Shown here: piece after piece, positions 25,415-34,126 of the stretch
Layout: every line of letters starts with the position of its first letter
Position numbering within the stretch: the stretch's first letter is position 1
NCBI RefSeq assembly: GCF_037892195.1
Contig: NZ_JATACI010000002.1
Coordinates: 1,426,001-1,490,000 of the forward strand
DNA from: Yoonia sp. GPGPB17
GTDB taxonomy: Bacteria > Pseudomonadota > Alphaproteobacteria > Rhodobacterales > Rhodobacteraceae
Reading direction: 5' to 3'
DNA length: 64,000 nucleotides
Notes under the pieces: model-generated
The model's database searches: none
What the model was told of the DNA's origin: nothing
What the model saw: only the letters and a program-made list of their open reading frames with translations
Program-made: the position numbers and the translations under genes

Positions 25415-26325
25415 TCGTCTCCTTGTTTTGCGTCTTTGATGGCTTGAAGATCTTCGACGAACGCATCCAAAATCTTCAGCCCGTCCTCGAATTCACCATC
25501 TCCGAAAACAATCGCGGCATGTGCGTCGATCAGGGCATCCAAGGCCAGAACGGCACGCGCGGCTTGCTTTCGTTTGCTGATGAGGTCGCGCCTAGCTTGA
25601 TCAGCGTCACGGAAGGCGGCTTCGGCATTTGCTCTCTGGCGGGTCGCGGTCAGGACGCAACGGGTGTGACGGTCCCATGCGGCGATCTGTTCATCCATTT
25701 CAGCGAGCGCACGCGCTTGATCTGCTGCGAGCAGTTCGCGCAGCCTTAAAAGGAAGGGGAACACCTTTTCCATTTCGGCCTTTACAGCCGAGACGCGCCG
25801 GGTTTCTTCGATCCGCGCGATCGCGTTAAACAGAAGTGCTACCGTTGGTGCGACCTGCGCGCCAGCACCGACTTGTTCGCCGAAAGCACCGATTGAGGTA
25901 GCAAGGTCTTCACTTGCTGTGTCGATGTTACCTTGTGTTTCGGGATCAAGGGCACCGGCAATGGCTTTGGCATAGGCATCTAGCGCAATCGCGATGTTTT
26001 GTTGGTCGATCAGCAACGGTGACAGTTGCGTATCTGGTGTAGCGGCAAGCGTGTAAGAGACGCCCTTGATGTACCGGCAGGCGTTTTGCGTTACAACATT
26101 TTGCGCGATCAGATCGCCAGTGACACTGCTGGCCAGTCCCACAACCTCAACTGTCTCTCCGGCGGTTTGGCCAAATGACTTCAGCTCACCATCCGAAATC
26201 TGGCAGGCGCTGAGCACGGCCAAAGTCGCGGTAAGAGGAAGGGCTTTGATCAGAGGCGAAGGACGCCAGTTTTGGGTCATTCGGGGGACCCAATGGGTCT
26301 GTATCGTGCGATGAGTTTCAATCAT
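25411..26325 (-). CDS. Predicted lipoprotein in the subtilase/PAP2 operon
   Basis: 304 residues from ATG 26325, seven bases after AAGGAG. A long basic n-region is followed by a hydrophobic stretch ending in the lipobox LSAC (PLTATLAVLSACQIS), so the mature protein should be lipid-anchored in the envelope. The rest is helical and Ala-rich (GDLIAQNVVTQNACRYIKG, ARALAEMDEQIAAWDRH, RKQAARAVLALDALIDAHAA). No known domain was recognised. Its position between the subtilase and the small unknown genes suggests the system works at the cell envelope. Confidence 0.72.
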   Translation of the reverse strand: MIETHRTIQTHWVPRMTQNWRPSPLIKALPLTATLAVLSACQISDGELKSFGQTAGETVEVVGLASSVTGDLIAQNVVTQNACRYIKGVSYTLAATPDTQLSPLLIDQQNIAIALDAYAKAIAGALDPETQGNIDTASEDLATSIGAFGEQVGAGAQVAPTVALLFNAIARIEETRRVSAVKAEMEKVFPFLLRLRELLAADQARALAEMDEQIAAWDRHTRCVLTATRQRANAEAAFRDADQARRDLISKRKQAARAVLALDALIDAHAAIVFGDGEFEDGLKILDAFVEDLQAIKDAKQGDE

Positions 26326-26431
26326 TACTGTCTCCTTGTTCGCGCTGCGCGAGGCACAGCTGTCTTGTCGCGCGGAAGAGCGCATTATCGAGTGGGTTCA
26401 AAATTTAATTTACTTATCAGAGTTTTAAGGG

Positions 26432-28549
26432 TTAGTTCGTGCCACCCAAACGCCTCCATCTGCGGTCGTTGACGGGCGCACCGATACGCCCCACACCGCT
26501 TTTAAGAGCTTTGATTCTGGGCCAACCGAGGTATTGGCCCCAGTGGTCAGTGACAAACCCCAACACGGCTTCGCTCTCAGCTGTTGACGCCCTGTCTGTG
26601 AACCACCTTTCAGTCCCAAGGCGTTTGCCTGCACCCTGTGCATTCAAGAAAGCAAAAGCGGCGTCACGTGTTGCGAGGGCCGTGGCCATGCTGGTCCCGC
26701 GGTAGGCGGTGACCGAACCATCACGTGCACCCGCCGCGAGCAACCCAAAGAGCGAAGCGCCGTTTTCGCTCGGGTACGAGACTGAGATGATCGCGCGCCC
26801 GTCTGGTTTGGTACGGTTGCCATCCGTGCTGGAGGAATAGGAGGCGGGGTAGCCCGTGCTGTCGTCAAATCCACCGACCACGACAATTTCACCATTGTTT
26901 TCTGTGGCATTTGCGGTGGCAAGCGCATTGTGACTGCCTCGGCGCTGGACAGGCCCAAACTCTCTCCAATTGTCATTGTCCTTGGTGTAGCCAAAATCCG
27001 GTTCGTAGGAATACGTATCTGCGAGCGCCCCGTTTTCTAGATAGGTCCTATAGTTTTCATGATCGAGGTACGACCTGCGACCTGTTTTACTGGTACGAAC
27101 GGCAGATTGGTCGGATTGGATGTAAAAGGCGGTATCAACCGGGGCACCATCATATTCAAGATGGATTTCCCACAGACCGGCTGGGGCAATCGGCGCTTGC
27201 GCAACGTCTAGCGTTGTCGGAGCAACGCAGACCAGAAGCGCCAGTTTTGTTTTGCCTTCGACGGGGCGCAGGTCAGCATACACACGGGCGAATTCACCAA
27301 GATCTTGATGCTTGCGGTTGCGCAACGTCTGAAGTTTCAGTTTGTGGGAACCCGGCGGCGTAACCCAGACCTGCAAGCGCTTCTTCAGATCCTTAAGGTT
27401 CTCAGCATTCTGGGCCTCGAACCAGATTTCAACGAAATTAGCGGTCGAGTCTGCGGGCAGGATGCGCCATGGCAGTTTAATGCTGGATTGTGCTTTGTAG
27501 TTTGTCGACGGGTGTCGCGCGCCATTTCCACCCAAAACCGCTGAAGCCGCGCACCGTTCAAGGTTATCATTGCCAGCGGGCATAATAAGACGGACGGGAA
27601 CTTTGGCTTTATCTTGATTCCTGTTCCGGTCGGCCAGAATGTCACGGATCGCACCTTCGAAAATGTGGCGGCCATCTTTTGGACCTGCAGTCATCCCGTA
27701 TGAAAAATTGATCACCAAGGGATATCCACCAGCCTTGCCACAAGGGTTGTTGCGCACCCAAAGCGCGTCAGCCAAATGGATCAGGCGCTCTAACGCATAG
27801 ATCGCGAAATAGGCCAGAAAGCCGCCAGCTGTACCATGAGCATATTGGGCTGGTAGGTTGACAGACAGCAGGCGCAGCCGCGCTGGGTCACCGATCAGGT
27901 CGCCCTCAGGATCCAGACCTGCGGCCAGGTCAAGCACATGAGTGCCGTGAGCTGCGGCCATCTCAAGATCACGCTGTCCGCCCGGTTTGACGGGTTCAGT
28001 CAGGTTAAGATCGCGATTGAACGCCACCTCATCGACGTAGCCAAGTGTTTTTGATGGACCATGGCGATCCAGTTGTTCATTGATCTGATCCGCATAGACT
28101 TCATTTCCGCATGGCAGGTCGGCCTGTTCACTCTGGAAAGGCGCTGATTGCTGCCATGATGCGACGAAACGGGTCGTGCCATCCGCCATTCGAAACCGAG
28201 AGTTGCTGAGCGAGATGCCAGTATCAACGATACCGACAAGAACGGTATCGTTTGGGACTTCCGGCAATTTCACTGCGGTCCTTTCAATGCTCCATTCGGT
28301 CGGTTGGTCAGTGTTCGCGGCGCCATCGGGCAGTGGCACCTCTGCACCGTTTGCATAAAATGCCCCTGCCGCCGCACGAGAGCGGGCGCCCTTGTTCCAT
28401 GCGTGGTGGTGAGGAAGCTCCAGCGTGATCTTATTGGCATCGCGCAATCCCGGCGGGATGAAGTCTCGCTCTTTGTCCTGCCACCAATGGGCATAAGCAC
28501 CCAAATCATTTGGTCGCGCGTCTTTGACGGCTTTCCATGCAAGTGTCAT
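26432..28549 (-). CDS. Subtilisin-like (S8) serine protease
   Basis: 705 residues, start ATG 28549 after GAGGAG. The catalytic triad is complete: Asp109 (VGIVDTGIS), His201 (AAAHGTHVLDLAAG) and Ser620 (YRGTSMATALATRD). An oxyanion-type region LIMPAGNDN is present. The Asp-to-Ser distance is much larger than in subtilisin because of inserts, including a beta-rich stretch around residues 370-480. No signal peptide was seen, so it is either cytoplasmic or exported by an unusual route. Its PAP2-type partner upstream is 10 bp away. It may process an operon-encoded protein; the radical SAM enzyme in the same operon is suggestive of a modify-and-cleave scheme (inference). Confidence 0.88.
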   Translation of the reverse strand: MTLAWKAVKDARPNDLGAYAHWWQDKERDFIPPGLRDANKITLELPHHHAWNKGARSRAAAGAFYANGAEVPLPDGAANTDQPTEWSIERTAVKLPEVPNDTVLVGIVDTGISLSNSRFRMADGTTRFVASWQQSAPFQSEQADLPCGNEVYADQINEQLDRHGPSKTLGYVDEVAFNRDLNLTEPVKPGGQRDLEMAAAHGTHVLDLAAGLDPEGDLIGDPARLRLLSVNLPAQYAHGTAGGFLAYFAIYALERLIHLADALWVRNNPCGKAGGYPLVINFSYGMTAGPKDGRHIFEGAIRDILADRNRNQDKAKVPVRLIMPAGNDNLERCAASAVLGGNGARHPSTNYKAQSSIKLPWRILPADSTANFVEIWFEAQNAENLKDLKKRLQVWVTPPGSHKLKLQTLRNRKHQDLGEFARVYADLRPVEGKTKLALLVCVAPTTLDVAQAPIAPAGLWEIHLEYDGAPVDTAFYIQSDQSAVRTSKTGRRSYLDHENYRTYLENGALADTYSYEPDFGYTKDNDNWREFGPVQRRGSHNALATANATENNGEIVVVGGFDDSTGYPASYSSSTDGNRTKPDGRAIISVSYPSENGASLFGLLAAGARDGSVTAYRGTSMATALATRDAAFAFLNAQGAGKRLGTERWFTDRASTAESEAVLGFVTDHWGQYLGWPRIKALKSGVGRIGAPVNDRRWRRLGGTN

Positions 28550-28559
28550 GCCGCTCTCC

Positions 28560-29702
28560 TCACACCTTGGCCGGTGCGCAGGGCCATTCTTGCGCGGCGC
28601 GGTTCCACAGCTCTTTGACGACGGAGTTCTGGGTTACTTTGAAAGCCTCACCTATCTTCTCTCCCGACATTTCTCTAAGAACAAAGTCGCTGCCGGGTTC
28701 GCCCAGATTCACATCCATTGGCTCTAATATCCCGCCTGAAGCAATAGCATAGAGGATTTCGCCGACCTGGCACCCAATGAAAGCCCCCGCCAACGAATCG
28801 ACAGGGAAATGCACGCCAGCAACCGTTCGATTGGTTGCAATGCGATGGGCCAACCGGAAGGGCAGAGCCGGAACAGTCTTGTCATCCCCGTAACCGTCTT
28901 CGGGCGGTTTTCCGGTCTGAAGCCGGTAAAGAACCGTTGCGATGGCGAACGCTTCAAGACTGTGGCCGGATGGAAAGCTGGAATGATCCGGTGTCTGGAT
29001 CATTGGTTGTACTTGCTCTGCAAAATCAATCGGGCGCGGCGCGCGGCAGTAAAACTTAAGTGGCGTCTCAATGTGGATCGCGAAATCACGCACGGCATCC
29101 AGCAGCATCAGACTGTTTTTGCGTCGTCCTGTGTCCAGATAGGCCTGGGCCCCGAAAAACGACAGCATGTCATCAAGCTGCATGTGGATTTCTGATAGCC
29201 GATCGTCGCGCAAATCCGCGTAGGCTCGCAACCACGTGAGTTGCTTTGCAAAGAAAACCGGGGCGGGGCGGGTCAGTGCAGTGATCGGATGGCCGTCGAC
29301 CCAAATCGCAGCCCCAGCCTTTGACATGGCGTCTGAAGGGTCTTCTTCGATCGCGTCGAAGCGGATGTATTGCATCAAAAGCGACTGCAATATCTTCGCC
29401 TGATAGGGGTGGCGCACATGGTCAAGATATGAGTTGTCATGCGGCAGCTTGAGCCTATCGAGATCTCCTATGTCTGGGTTTGGTTCACCATCCCAATAGC
29501 CCGTCACGCCGTCCCGAGCCGTAATCAACGCGTTGCTGAGCAAAGGCGAGGCTGGACTATCCGCGTGATCGCGTGAAAACGCATTCAGGGTGCCGGTATT
29601 GCCGCCAGTATTGCCACCGGTATTTCCTCCGGTATTCCCACCCGTGTTGCCGCCGGTATTACCACCTGTATTGCCACCTGTGTTTCCACCATACTTTGGC
29701 AT
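28560..29702 (-). CDS. PAP2/vanadium-haloperoxidase-type enzyme with GGNT repeats
   Basis: 380 residues, first gene of the operon, ATG 29702 after GAGAGGA. Residues 5-36 are eight tandem GGNT units, probably a flexible linker or surface tag. The C-terminal half has the acid phosphatase/haloperoxidase signature: KX6RP (KFYCRAPRP), PSGH (SSFPSGHSLEAF) and RX5HX3D (NRTVAGVHFPVD). Phosphatases and vanadium haloperoxidases share this site, so the chemistry, phosphate ester hydrolysis or halide oxidation, cannot be settled by eye. The larger size favours the bacterial haloperoxidase-like group. No signal peptide. It is divergent from the winged-helix/TPR regulator across a 165-bp promoter region. 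Confidence 0.82.
   Translation of the reverse strand: MPKYGGNTGGNTGGNTGGNTGGNTGGNTGGNTGGNTGTLNAFSRDHADSPASPLLSNALITARDGVTGYWDGEPNPDIGDLDRLKLPHDNSYLDHVRHPYQAKILQSLLMQYIRFDAIEEDPSDAMSKAGAAIWVDGHPITALTRPAPVFFAKQLTWLRAYADLRDDRLSEIHMQLDDMLSFFGAQAYLDTGRRKNSLMLLDAVRDFAIHIETPLKFYCRAPRPIDFAEQVQPMIQTPDHSSFPSGHSLEAFAIATVLYRLQTGKPPEDGYGDDKTVPALPFRLAHRIATNRTVAGVHFPVDSLAGAFIGCQVGEILYAIASGGILEPMDVNLGEPGSDFVLREMSGEKIGEAFKVTQNSVVKELWNRAAQEWPCAPAKV
29595..29690 (-). repeat. Eight 12-bp units encoding GGNT, all different at the codon level
   Basis: In coding direction the units are GGTGGAAACACA, GGTGGCAATACA, GGTGGTAATACC, GGCGGCAACACG, GGTGGGAATACC, GGAGGAAATACC, GGTGGCAATACT and GGCGGCAATACC. Every unit encodes Gly-Gly-Asn-Thr but no two are identical in DNA. 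Synonymous drift with strict protein conservation argues for selection on the peptide repeat rather than recent slippage. Confidence 0.9.
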
Positions 29703-29867
29703 TTGATCCTCTCTAAAATCTCCCCACCTACGTCACCACTCCAATTCAACTTGATGCGTCAAGCAACTCCTCATTGTGAAAGCCTGCGATTTTTGACGGT
29801 GCTTTGACGATTTTTAACTTCTTGATCGCTTTTTGGCGGGCTGCTAGCATTTTCAGGTCAATTTGAG

Positions 29868-31473
29868 ATGTGTCTTATGTCGCTTTCGGCGAAACAGTTA
29901 TTGGCTATTCACGTGCGTGGATCTTTTCGGGCTGATTTACCGGACGGTTCAAATGTGACACCAATATCCGCCAAGGCGCAGGCGCTTCTGGCTATGCTGG
30001 CGGTTGCTCCTCATGGAACGCGCAGCCGCGAATGGTTGAAATCCAAGCTTTGGAGCACCCGCGCCCGAGACCAAGCAGCGGGAAGTTTGCGCCAGTGCCT
30101 TTTGCAAATCCGCCGATCACTGGGTGACGCGGCACAAGTTATCGCCGCTGACCGTCATAACGTGTCCATCGACCTGGATCGGGTTGAAATACGATCCGCA
30201 GAGCGCGGCGAGTTGCTTGAAGGCGTGCCGATTTTCGATGACGCCTTCGCCGTTTGGTTGCGCCAAGAGCGTCTTGCGTTGCCAAACTCATCGCGCGAAG
30301 TCTTAAGCTCAATCGCTTGCGACATTGGCCACGAACCCGCGCAAGAAAATCGTATCGATTGTCACAATCGCTCCAGACGAACCGATGATGGAGTGGTTTG
30401 TGCAATCGGTGGCTGACGTCGCAACGCGCCTGCTCAACGAGTCGTTTTCGATTGATGTTAGATCACGGGACGACGGTGAAGATATTGATGCACATTGGCA
30501 GATACACGTCGCGACCCAGAAATTTGAAAATGCGTTCATCCGCCTGCGCATGGCTCTCGAATGCCCCGCGTCAAAGACACGTATATGGGCAAACGAAGCG
30601 ACCATCTTGGTTGAGGGATCGCCACCAACCGAGCATCCGCATGTCTATCTGATGTGCAATCAACTCGTCGAAGCGGTCGGAGATGAGTTGCTAAGCCGGG
30701 GTGACAGTGAGCAAAGCGCTGACCGCGACTGTCGTTTGGCCATTCGTTCGCTATTTAAAATGAAGCCAAGCGCTGCAGCAGAGGCTGACGAACTATTTGC
30801 AACTGCTTTTGCCACCAGCCCCAGAGGACTTTACCTTGCTTGGCGCGCTCAGTGCCTGACGATTATGAAGGCTGAGCGCTATTCTTCCAATTCAGACGCG
30901 CTCAAAGAACAAGCCGAGGCCTTGTGCGCACATGCGCTGGAACTGGAACCGAATAACGCCATGGTGCTTGCAACCGTAGCCAATACACAAGGTCAATTGT
31001 TCCGCAATCATGAGAGCAGCTATGGATTGGCCAAACGTGCCGTGCAGCTTAACCCCAGCAACCCTATGGCATGGTGGGCGCTCAGTTCTTCTTCGGTGTA
31101 CATTGGCGATACGGACGCCTCTTTGAGACATGCAATTCAGGCCAGCCGCCTCGTGACAACGCTGCCAAACAAGTTCTGGTGGGACAATCAGTTGTTCGGG
31201 TCAGCCTTGGTCGCTGGGAAACTGAAGTTGGCACTGGCATTTGCCAAAGAGTGCCATGCCCAAAACCCTAGTTTCAGGCCACCCCTTCGATATCTCGTTG
31301 CACTGTACGCAAACATGGAACTCAAAAGAGACGCTGAAAAAGCGATATCTTTGCTCCAGGACCTCGAACCGGATTTTTCGGTAAGCCGTCTGATAAACGA
31401 CAAAGCTTATCCAGCATCTTTAATTCACAAGGCGCCTGGATTGAATTTGGATGGGTTAAGAGCATTTAGTTAA
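29868..31473 (+). CDS. Winged-helix/TPR transcriptional regulator, frameshifted
   Basis: The first frame (ATG 29868) gives an OmpR/SARP-like winged helix (about residues 10-100: ISAKAQALLAMLAVAPHGTR, SRE-WLKSKLW, AAGSLRQCLLQIRRSLG). The second frame, ending at 31473, gives a sensor-like middle and a C-terminal TPR array (about four repeats, for example AHALELEPNNAMVLATVAN and AKRAVQLNPSNPMAWWALSS). They meet at 30302-30308 (CTTAAGC); restoring GCCGGC or CCCGGC there joins them as VPAQSLATLATNPRKK. The full protein is about 534 residues. It is divergent from the subtilase/PAP2 operon and is its probable activator (inference from position). Confidence 0.75.
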
Positions 31474-31699
31474 GCGCAAAGATGCAGAAACCTCAGAAAA
31501 AGCAACTCAATTTGCATGAACCAGATCAAATCAGCGCCGAGTTTGTTCTTCGCGTAGCCAACTCAATTCCGGATTGAGGTGGCGCAATGTGGACCAACGG
31601 TTCAAACGGCTCGGTGTTTGCGAATAATCATTGCGGATCGTTTGATTTTAGGGGCTGATGTCACGATCAGTCATTTTTTTGCATCGTAAAGGCCACACC

Positions 31700-32092
31700 A
31701 TGATTTTCGCGCCCATCACGTCAATATCAGCCCTATTGAGCGGTGTTATCATTCTTTTGCTGACGATAAAGGTGATCCAGCTGCGCAGAAATGGCGGCGT
31801 CGTCCTTGGCGACAACGATAACCGTCCTCTGACCAAGGCAATCCGTGGACATGCAAATGCGACCGAGCAGGTACCGATTGCATTGATCCTGATGGGGCTG
31901 GCCGAGCTTCAGGGTGGAAATACGATCCTACTGGTATTAGGTGCGGCATGCCTGATTGTTGGGCGTACACTGCACGGCATTTACTTTGCCCACGATGGGA
32001 CACACTGGCGTTTGAGGATGATTGGCATGGCTCTGACCTTGTTGGCACAAATCATTTTGCTCGTTGCCTTGCTGTTGGCATTGATATCCTGA
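31700..32092 (+). CDS. MAPEG-family membrane protein
   Basis: 130 residues from ATG 31700 (MIFAPITSISALLSG). Four membrane helices and the MAPEG block RGHANATEQVPIALILMGLAE, plus the last block GRTLHGIYFAH. Members are glutathione-dependent enzymes of eicosanoid and detoxification metabolism in animals; bacterial members are mostly uncharacterised. The earlier ATG at 31658 is less likely because it adds a basic leader unlike the family. Confidence 0.85.
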   Translation: MIFAPITSISALLSGVIILLLTIKVIQLRRNGGVVLGDNDNRPLTKAIRGHANATEQVPIALILMGLAELQGGNTILLVLGAACLIVGRTLHGIYFAHDGTHWRLRMIGMALTLLAQIILLVALLLALIS

Positions 32093-32202
32093 TGCCTGTT
32101 ATCCGCAAATCCGCCGTGCCGATTGAGCGGCCCAAGGCAACAGATGCGTTTGGCCGTTATCCTAAGCTCGATGGCAAACCGGCACACCCATCGCTTGGCT
32201 AG
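32092..32202 (+). CDS. Possible 36-residue protein coupled to the MAPEG gene
   Basis: ATG 32092 overlaps the MAPEG stop (TGATG), which suggests translational coupling. The product (MPVIRKSAVPIERPKATDAF then GRYPKLDGKPAHPSLG) is basic and Pro-rich, with no membrane segment or known family. Codon choice is not obviously random, but length alone makes this uncertain. Confidence 0.35.
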   Translation: MPVIRKSAVPIERPKATDAFGRYPKLDGKPAHPSLG

Positions 32203-32209
32203 GCCCCAC

Positions 32210-32239
32210 AAAAAGGCCGCCCTCTTTGGAGTGCGGCTT
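32210..32239 (-). terminator. Rho-independent terminator of rpmG
   Basis: On the minus strand AAGCCGC...GCGGCC forms a stem (arms GCCGC/GCGGC, loop about 14 bases with some further pairing) followed by TTTTT at 32214-32210. It lies 25 bp after the rpmG stop. Confidence 0.7.
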
Positions 32240-32264
32240 AATCAATTCAGTACAGGAAGATCAC

Positions 32265-32432
32265 CTACTTGATCTTGCCTTCCTTATACTCGACGTGCTT
32301 GCGCACAACGGGGTCGTACTTTTTGATGACCATCTTTTCGGTCATTGTCCGTGCGTTCTTTTTCGTGACGTAGAAATGCCCGGTCCCCGCAGTGGAGTTC
32401 AGGCGGATCTTGATGGTGGTAGGCTTCGCCAT
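32265..32432 (-). CDS. rpmG: 50S ribosomal protein L33
   Basis: 55 residues, [20 protein letters not shown] then [10 protein letters not shown] and [19 protein letters not shown], a complete L33 of the cysteine-free type. That form does not need zinc. Too short to be picked up by a long-ORF filter but unmistakable. Followed by its own terminator. Confidence 0.97.
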   Translation of the reverse strand: MAKPTTIKIRLNSTAGTGHFYVTKKNARTMTEKMVIKKYDPVVRKHVEYKEGKIK

Positions 32433-33065
32433 ATCTCATATCCTCTGATTGCGGGCCGACGCGCGGCACATCGCGTGAATCTCGTTGAAGCTGCCTTTTA
32501 CCCGTGGGTGGAGCCGAGTCAACCGCAAAGCAACGCCCAAGCGGGAATATGGCGCATGCAAGATACATCGTGCATTCCGCGTCAGAGGAGTGAAGGTTTC
32601 ATCAGGACGAGAAGTGGAACGAAGGTCAGCTTTAAACTCCAGATTAACCGATGTTGCACCCAACACGAATGTTCGCAAAGCACCAAAAAGCCGATATCGC
32701 CATTTGCAAAGGTGGCCCTTAGCGACCGTTTGTCGAGATCGGGTCAAATGGCGGCACACAGCCCAAGGCGGGCGTCGGTTCACAATCGCTGTAAGACTGA
32801 CCAGCGCAGAATCCGGACTTTTGCAATCGCAACTATTGCTGACGCCGCGTTGTCTTGCAAAATTTGGCGCAATTCTTGCTGTAGTCCGGATCGGGTCCGT
32901 CAGTATCCACTCAAGCAAGTAAGTCGACATAGGAATGGTACATGAGCATCTAGTAGAAGGGTAAGCGCGCCACTATGTACTCGGGAAAGAGGTCTCTGTA
33001 TTTGCGTCGTGTTATCCAAGCTTTCACAAAAGCACAGGGACCATTAGCTCAAAAAGAGGTTTTCT
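32433..33065. other. 633-bp region without a recognised gene
   Basis: Open frames on both strands give Arg-, Ser- and Cys-rich translations without family likeness, typical of non-coding DNA. Apart from the rpmG leader next to 32432, and a probable promoter for the DUF2799 gene near its right end, I see nothing definite. A decayed gene or an unknown RNA cannot be excluded. Confidence 0.5.
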
Positions 33066-33593
33066 ATGCACTTGCGCTTCCTGCTTTTTCCAAGCCTGAT
33101 CTTAACATTGACCTCTTGCGCCGAGTTAACCGATCTGCATTGCGCCAACATCAACTGGTACAACTTTGGATACCAGACCGGCCTGGACGGAAAGCCTGCG
33201 TCGGTTATTACAGGCGAGGCAGGCATTTGCAGGGCCAGTGCGACACCACCCCGGGAAGATCTGGCGCTTCAGGGCTATCGGGTTGGTCTAGAAAACTATT
33301 GCACGCCGACCAACGCCTTTAGGATAGGTCAGCGTGGAGAAGAACTATCATCTTTCTGCATGCCAGAGAAATTGTCTCTTATGCGGCAGCCTTATCAAAG
33401 CGGCCTCCAAGATCTCCGGTTATCGGAGCAAATCAAGGGGCTTGAGGCTGAACGTGATCGGCTCCAGGATCAGCGCGACCGCGCCGATACAGATGAAGAT
33501 AGACGCGCCGAAATCCGGCGTGATATTCGAGCGCTTGACCGCCGCATCGACAGACTTGGGGATCGCAGGCTGCTTCTTGCGTTCATTAATTAG
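33066..33593 (+). CDS. DUF2799 family lipoprotein
   Basis: 175 residues, ATG 33066 after AAAAAGAGG. Signal peptide with lipobox (LILTLTSCAEL). The mature part has the DUF2799 pattern, WYNFGYQTGLDGKPAS, ALQGYRVGLENYC, YQSGLQDLR, followed by a charged coiled coil (LEAERDRLQDQRDRADTDED then RRAEIRRDIRALDRRID). It would be lipid-anchored in the envelope. Function unknown. A terminator follows at 33615-33653. Confidence 0.85.
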   Translation: MHLRFLLFPSLILTLTSCAELTDLHCANINWYNFGYQTGLDGKPASVITGEAGICRASATPPREDLALQGYRVGLENYCTPTNAFRIGQRGEELSSFCMPEKLSLMRQPYQSGLQDLRLSEQIKGLEAERDRLQDQRDRADTDEDRRAEIRRDIRALDRRIDRLGDRRLLLAFIN

Positions 33594-33614
33594 TGGCACG
33601 AAGCGGCAGTGCAG

Positions 33615-33653
33615 ACCGCAGTGAAGGGCAGCTTCCCTCCCCGCGGTTTTTTT
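33615..33653 (+). terminator. Rho-independent terminator after the DUF2799 gene
   Basis: ACCGC (33615-33619) pairs with GCGGT (33643-33647); inside, AGGG pairs with CCCT. A run of seven T follows (33647-33653). It lies 22 bp after the stop codon. Confidence 0.75.
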
Positions 33654-33746
33654 ACCATCGGAAAACGTCGAAAGAGATCGTTTGCACTTAGAGGGTCAGT
33701 CGGCTTTGTCCGGTGTAACACTCATTCCCACCACCCAATTCAATAT

Positions 33747-34116
33747 GCGCGGATGGCCTGTAAGCCGGATTCTGTCCTCCGCAGTTGCCCACGGATGGAT
33801 GACCATTCATCTTAAGCGCCTGTTACCAGACGCCCTCTCGCTGCCAACCCGGACCGTCTGGGGCTCAAGCATCCCCGTCTTGCGACGCGAGGTCCCTATT
33901 TGGCATTGCTCCCGGTGGGGCTTGCCGTGCCGCTTGCGTTGCCGCTTGCGCGGTGGGCTCTTACCCCACCGTTTCACCGTGACCCCGCATGCGAGGCCGT
34001 CTGTTCTCTGTGGCGCTTTCCCTGGGGTTGCCCCCGCCGGGCGTTACCCGGCACCGTGCTTTTTGGAGTCCGGACTTTCCTCGACATCACTGCCGCAGTC
34101 ATCCAGCCATCCGCGC
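33747..34116 (-). ncRNA. rnpB: RNase P RNA (type A)
   Basis: About 370 nt. The 5' end GCGCGGATGGC (minus strand, from 34116) pairs with the 3' end GCCATCCGCGC (to 33747), forming helix P1. The conserved block GAGGAAAGTCCGGACTCC is at about 34085-34068 and the 3' conserved region (GAATCCGGCTTACAGGCCAT) is near 33775. The RNA is the catalytic part of RNase P, which trims tRNA 5' ends. It starts only 10 bp after the ampD stop, so its promoter must lie inside ampD. Confidence 0.95.
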
Positions 34117-34126
34117 AAGGGTCCGG

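Noticed and set aside
29595..29690. Repeat array read as CRISPR or a microsatellite
   Set aside because: Units are 12 bp, contiguous, in frame and code for GGNT; no spacers are present.
30690..30696. GCTAAGC in the TPR regulator as a further corrupted site
   Set aside because: It is in frame here (ELLSRG) and the protein reads through without a break.
32226..32945. Long open frames over and beyond rpmG
   Set aside because: They are opposite to rpmG or lie in the gap; composition is Arg/Ser/Cys-rich without family signals.
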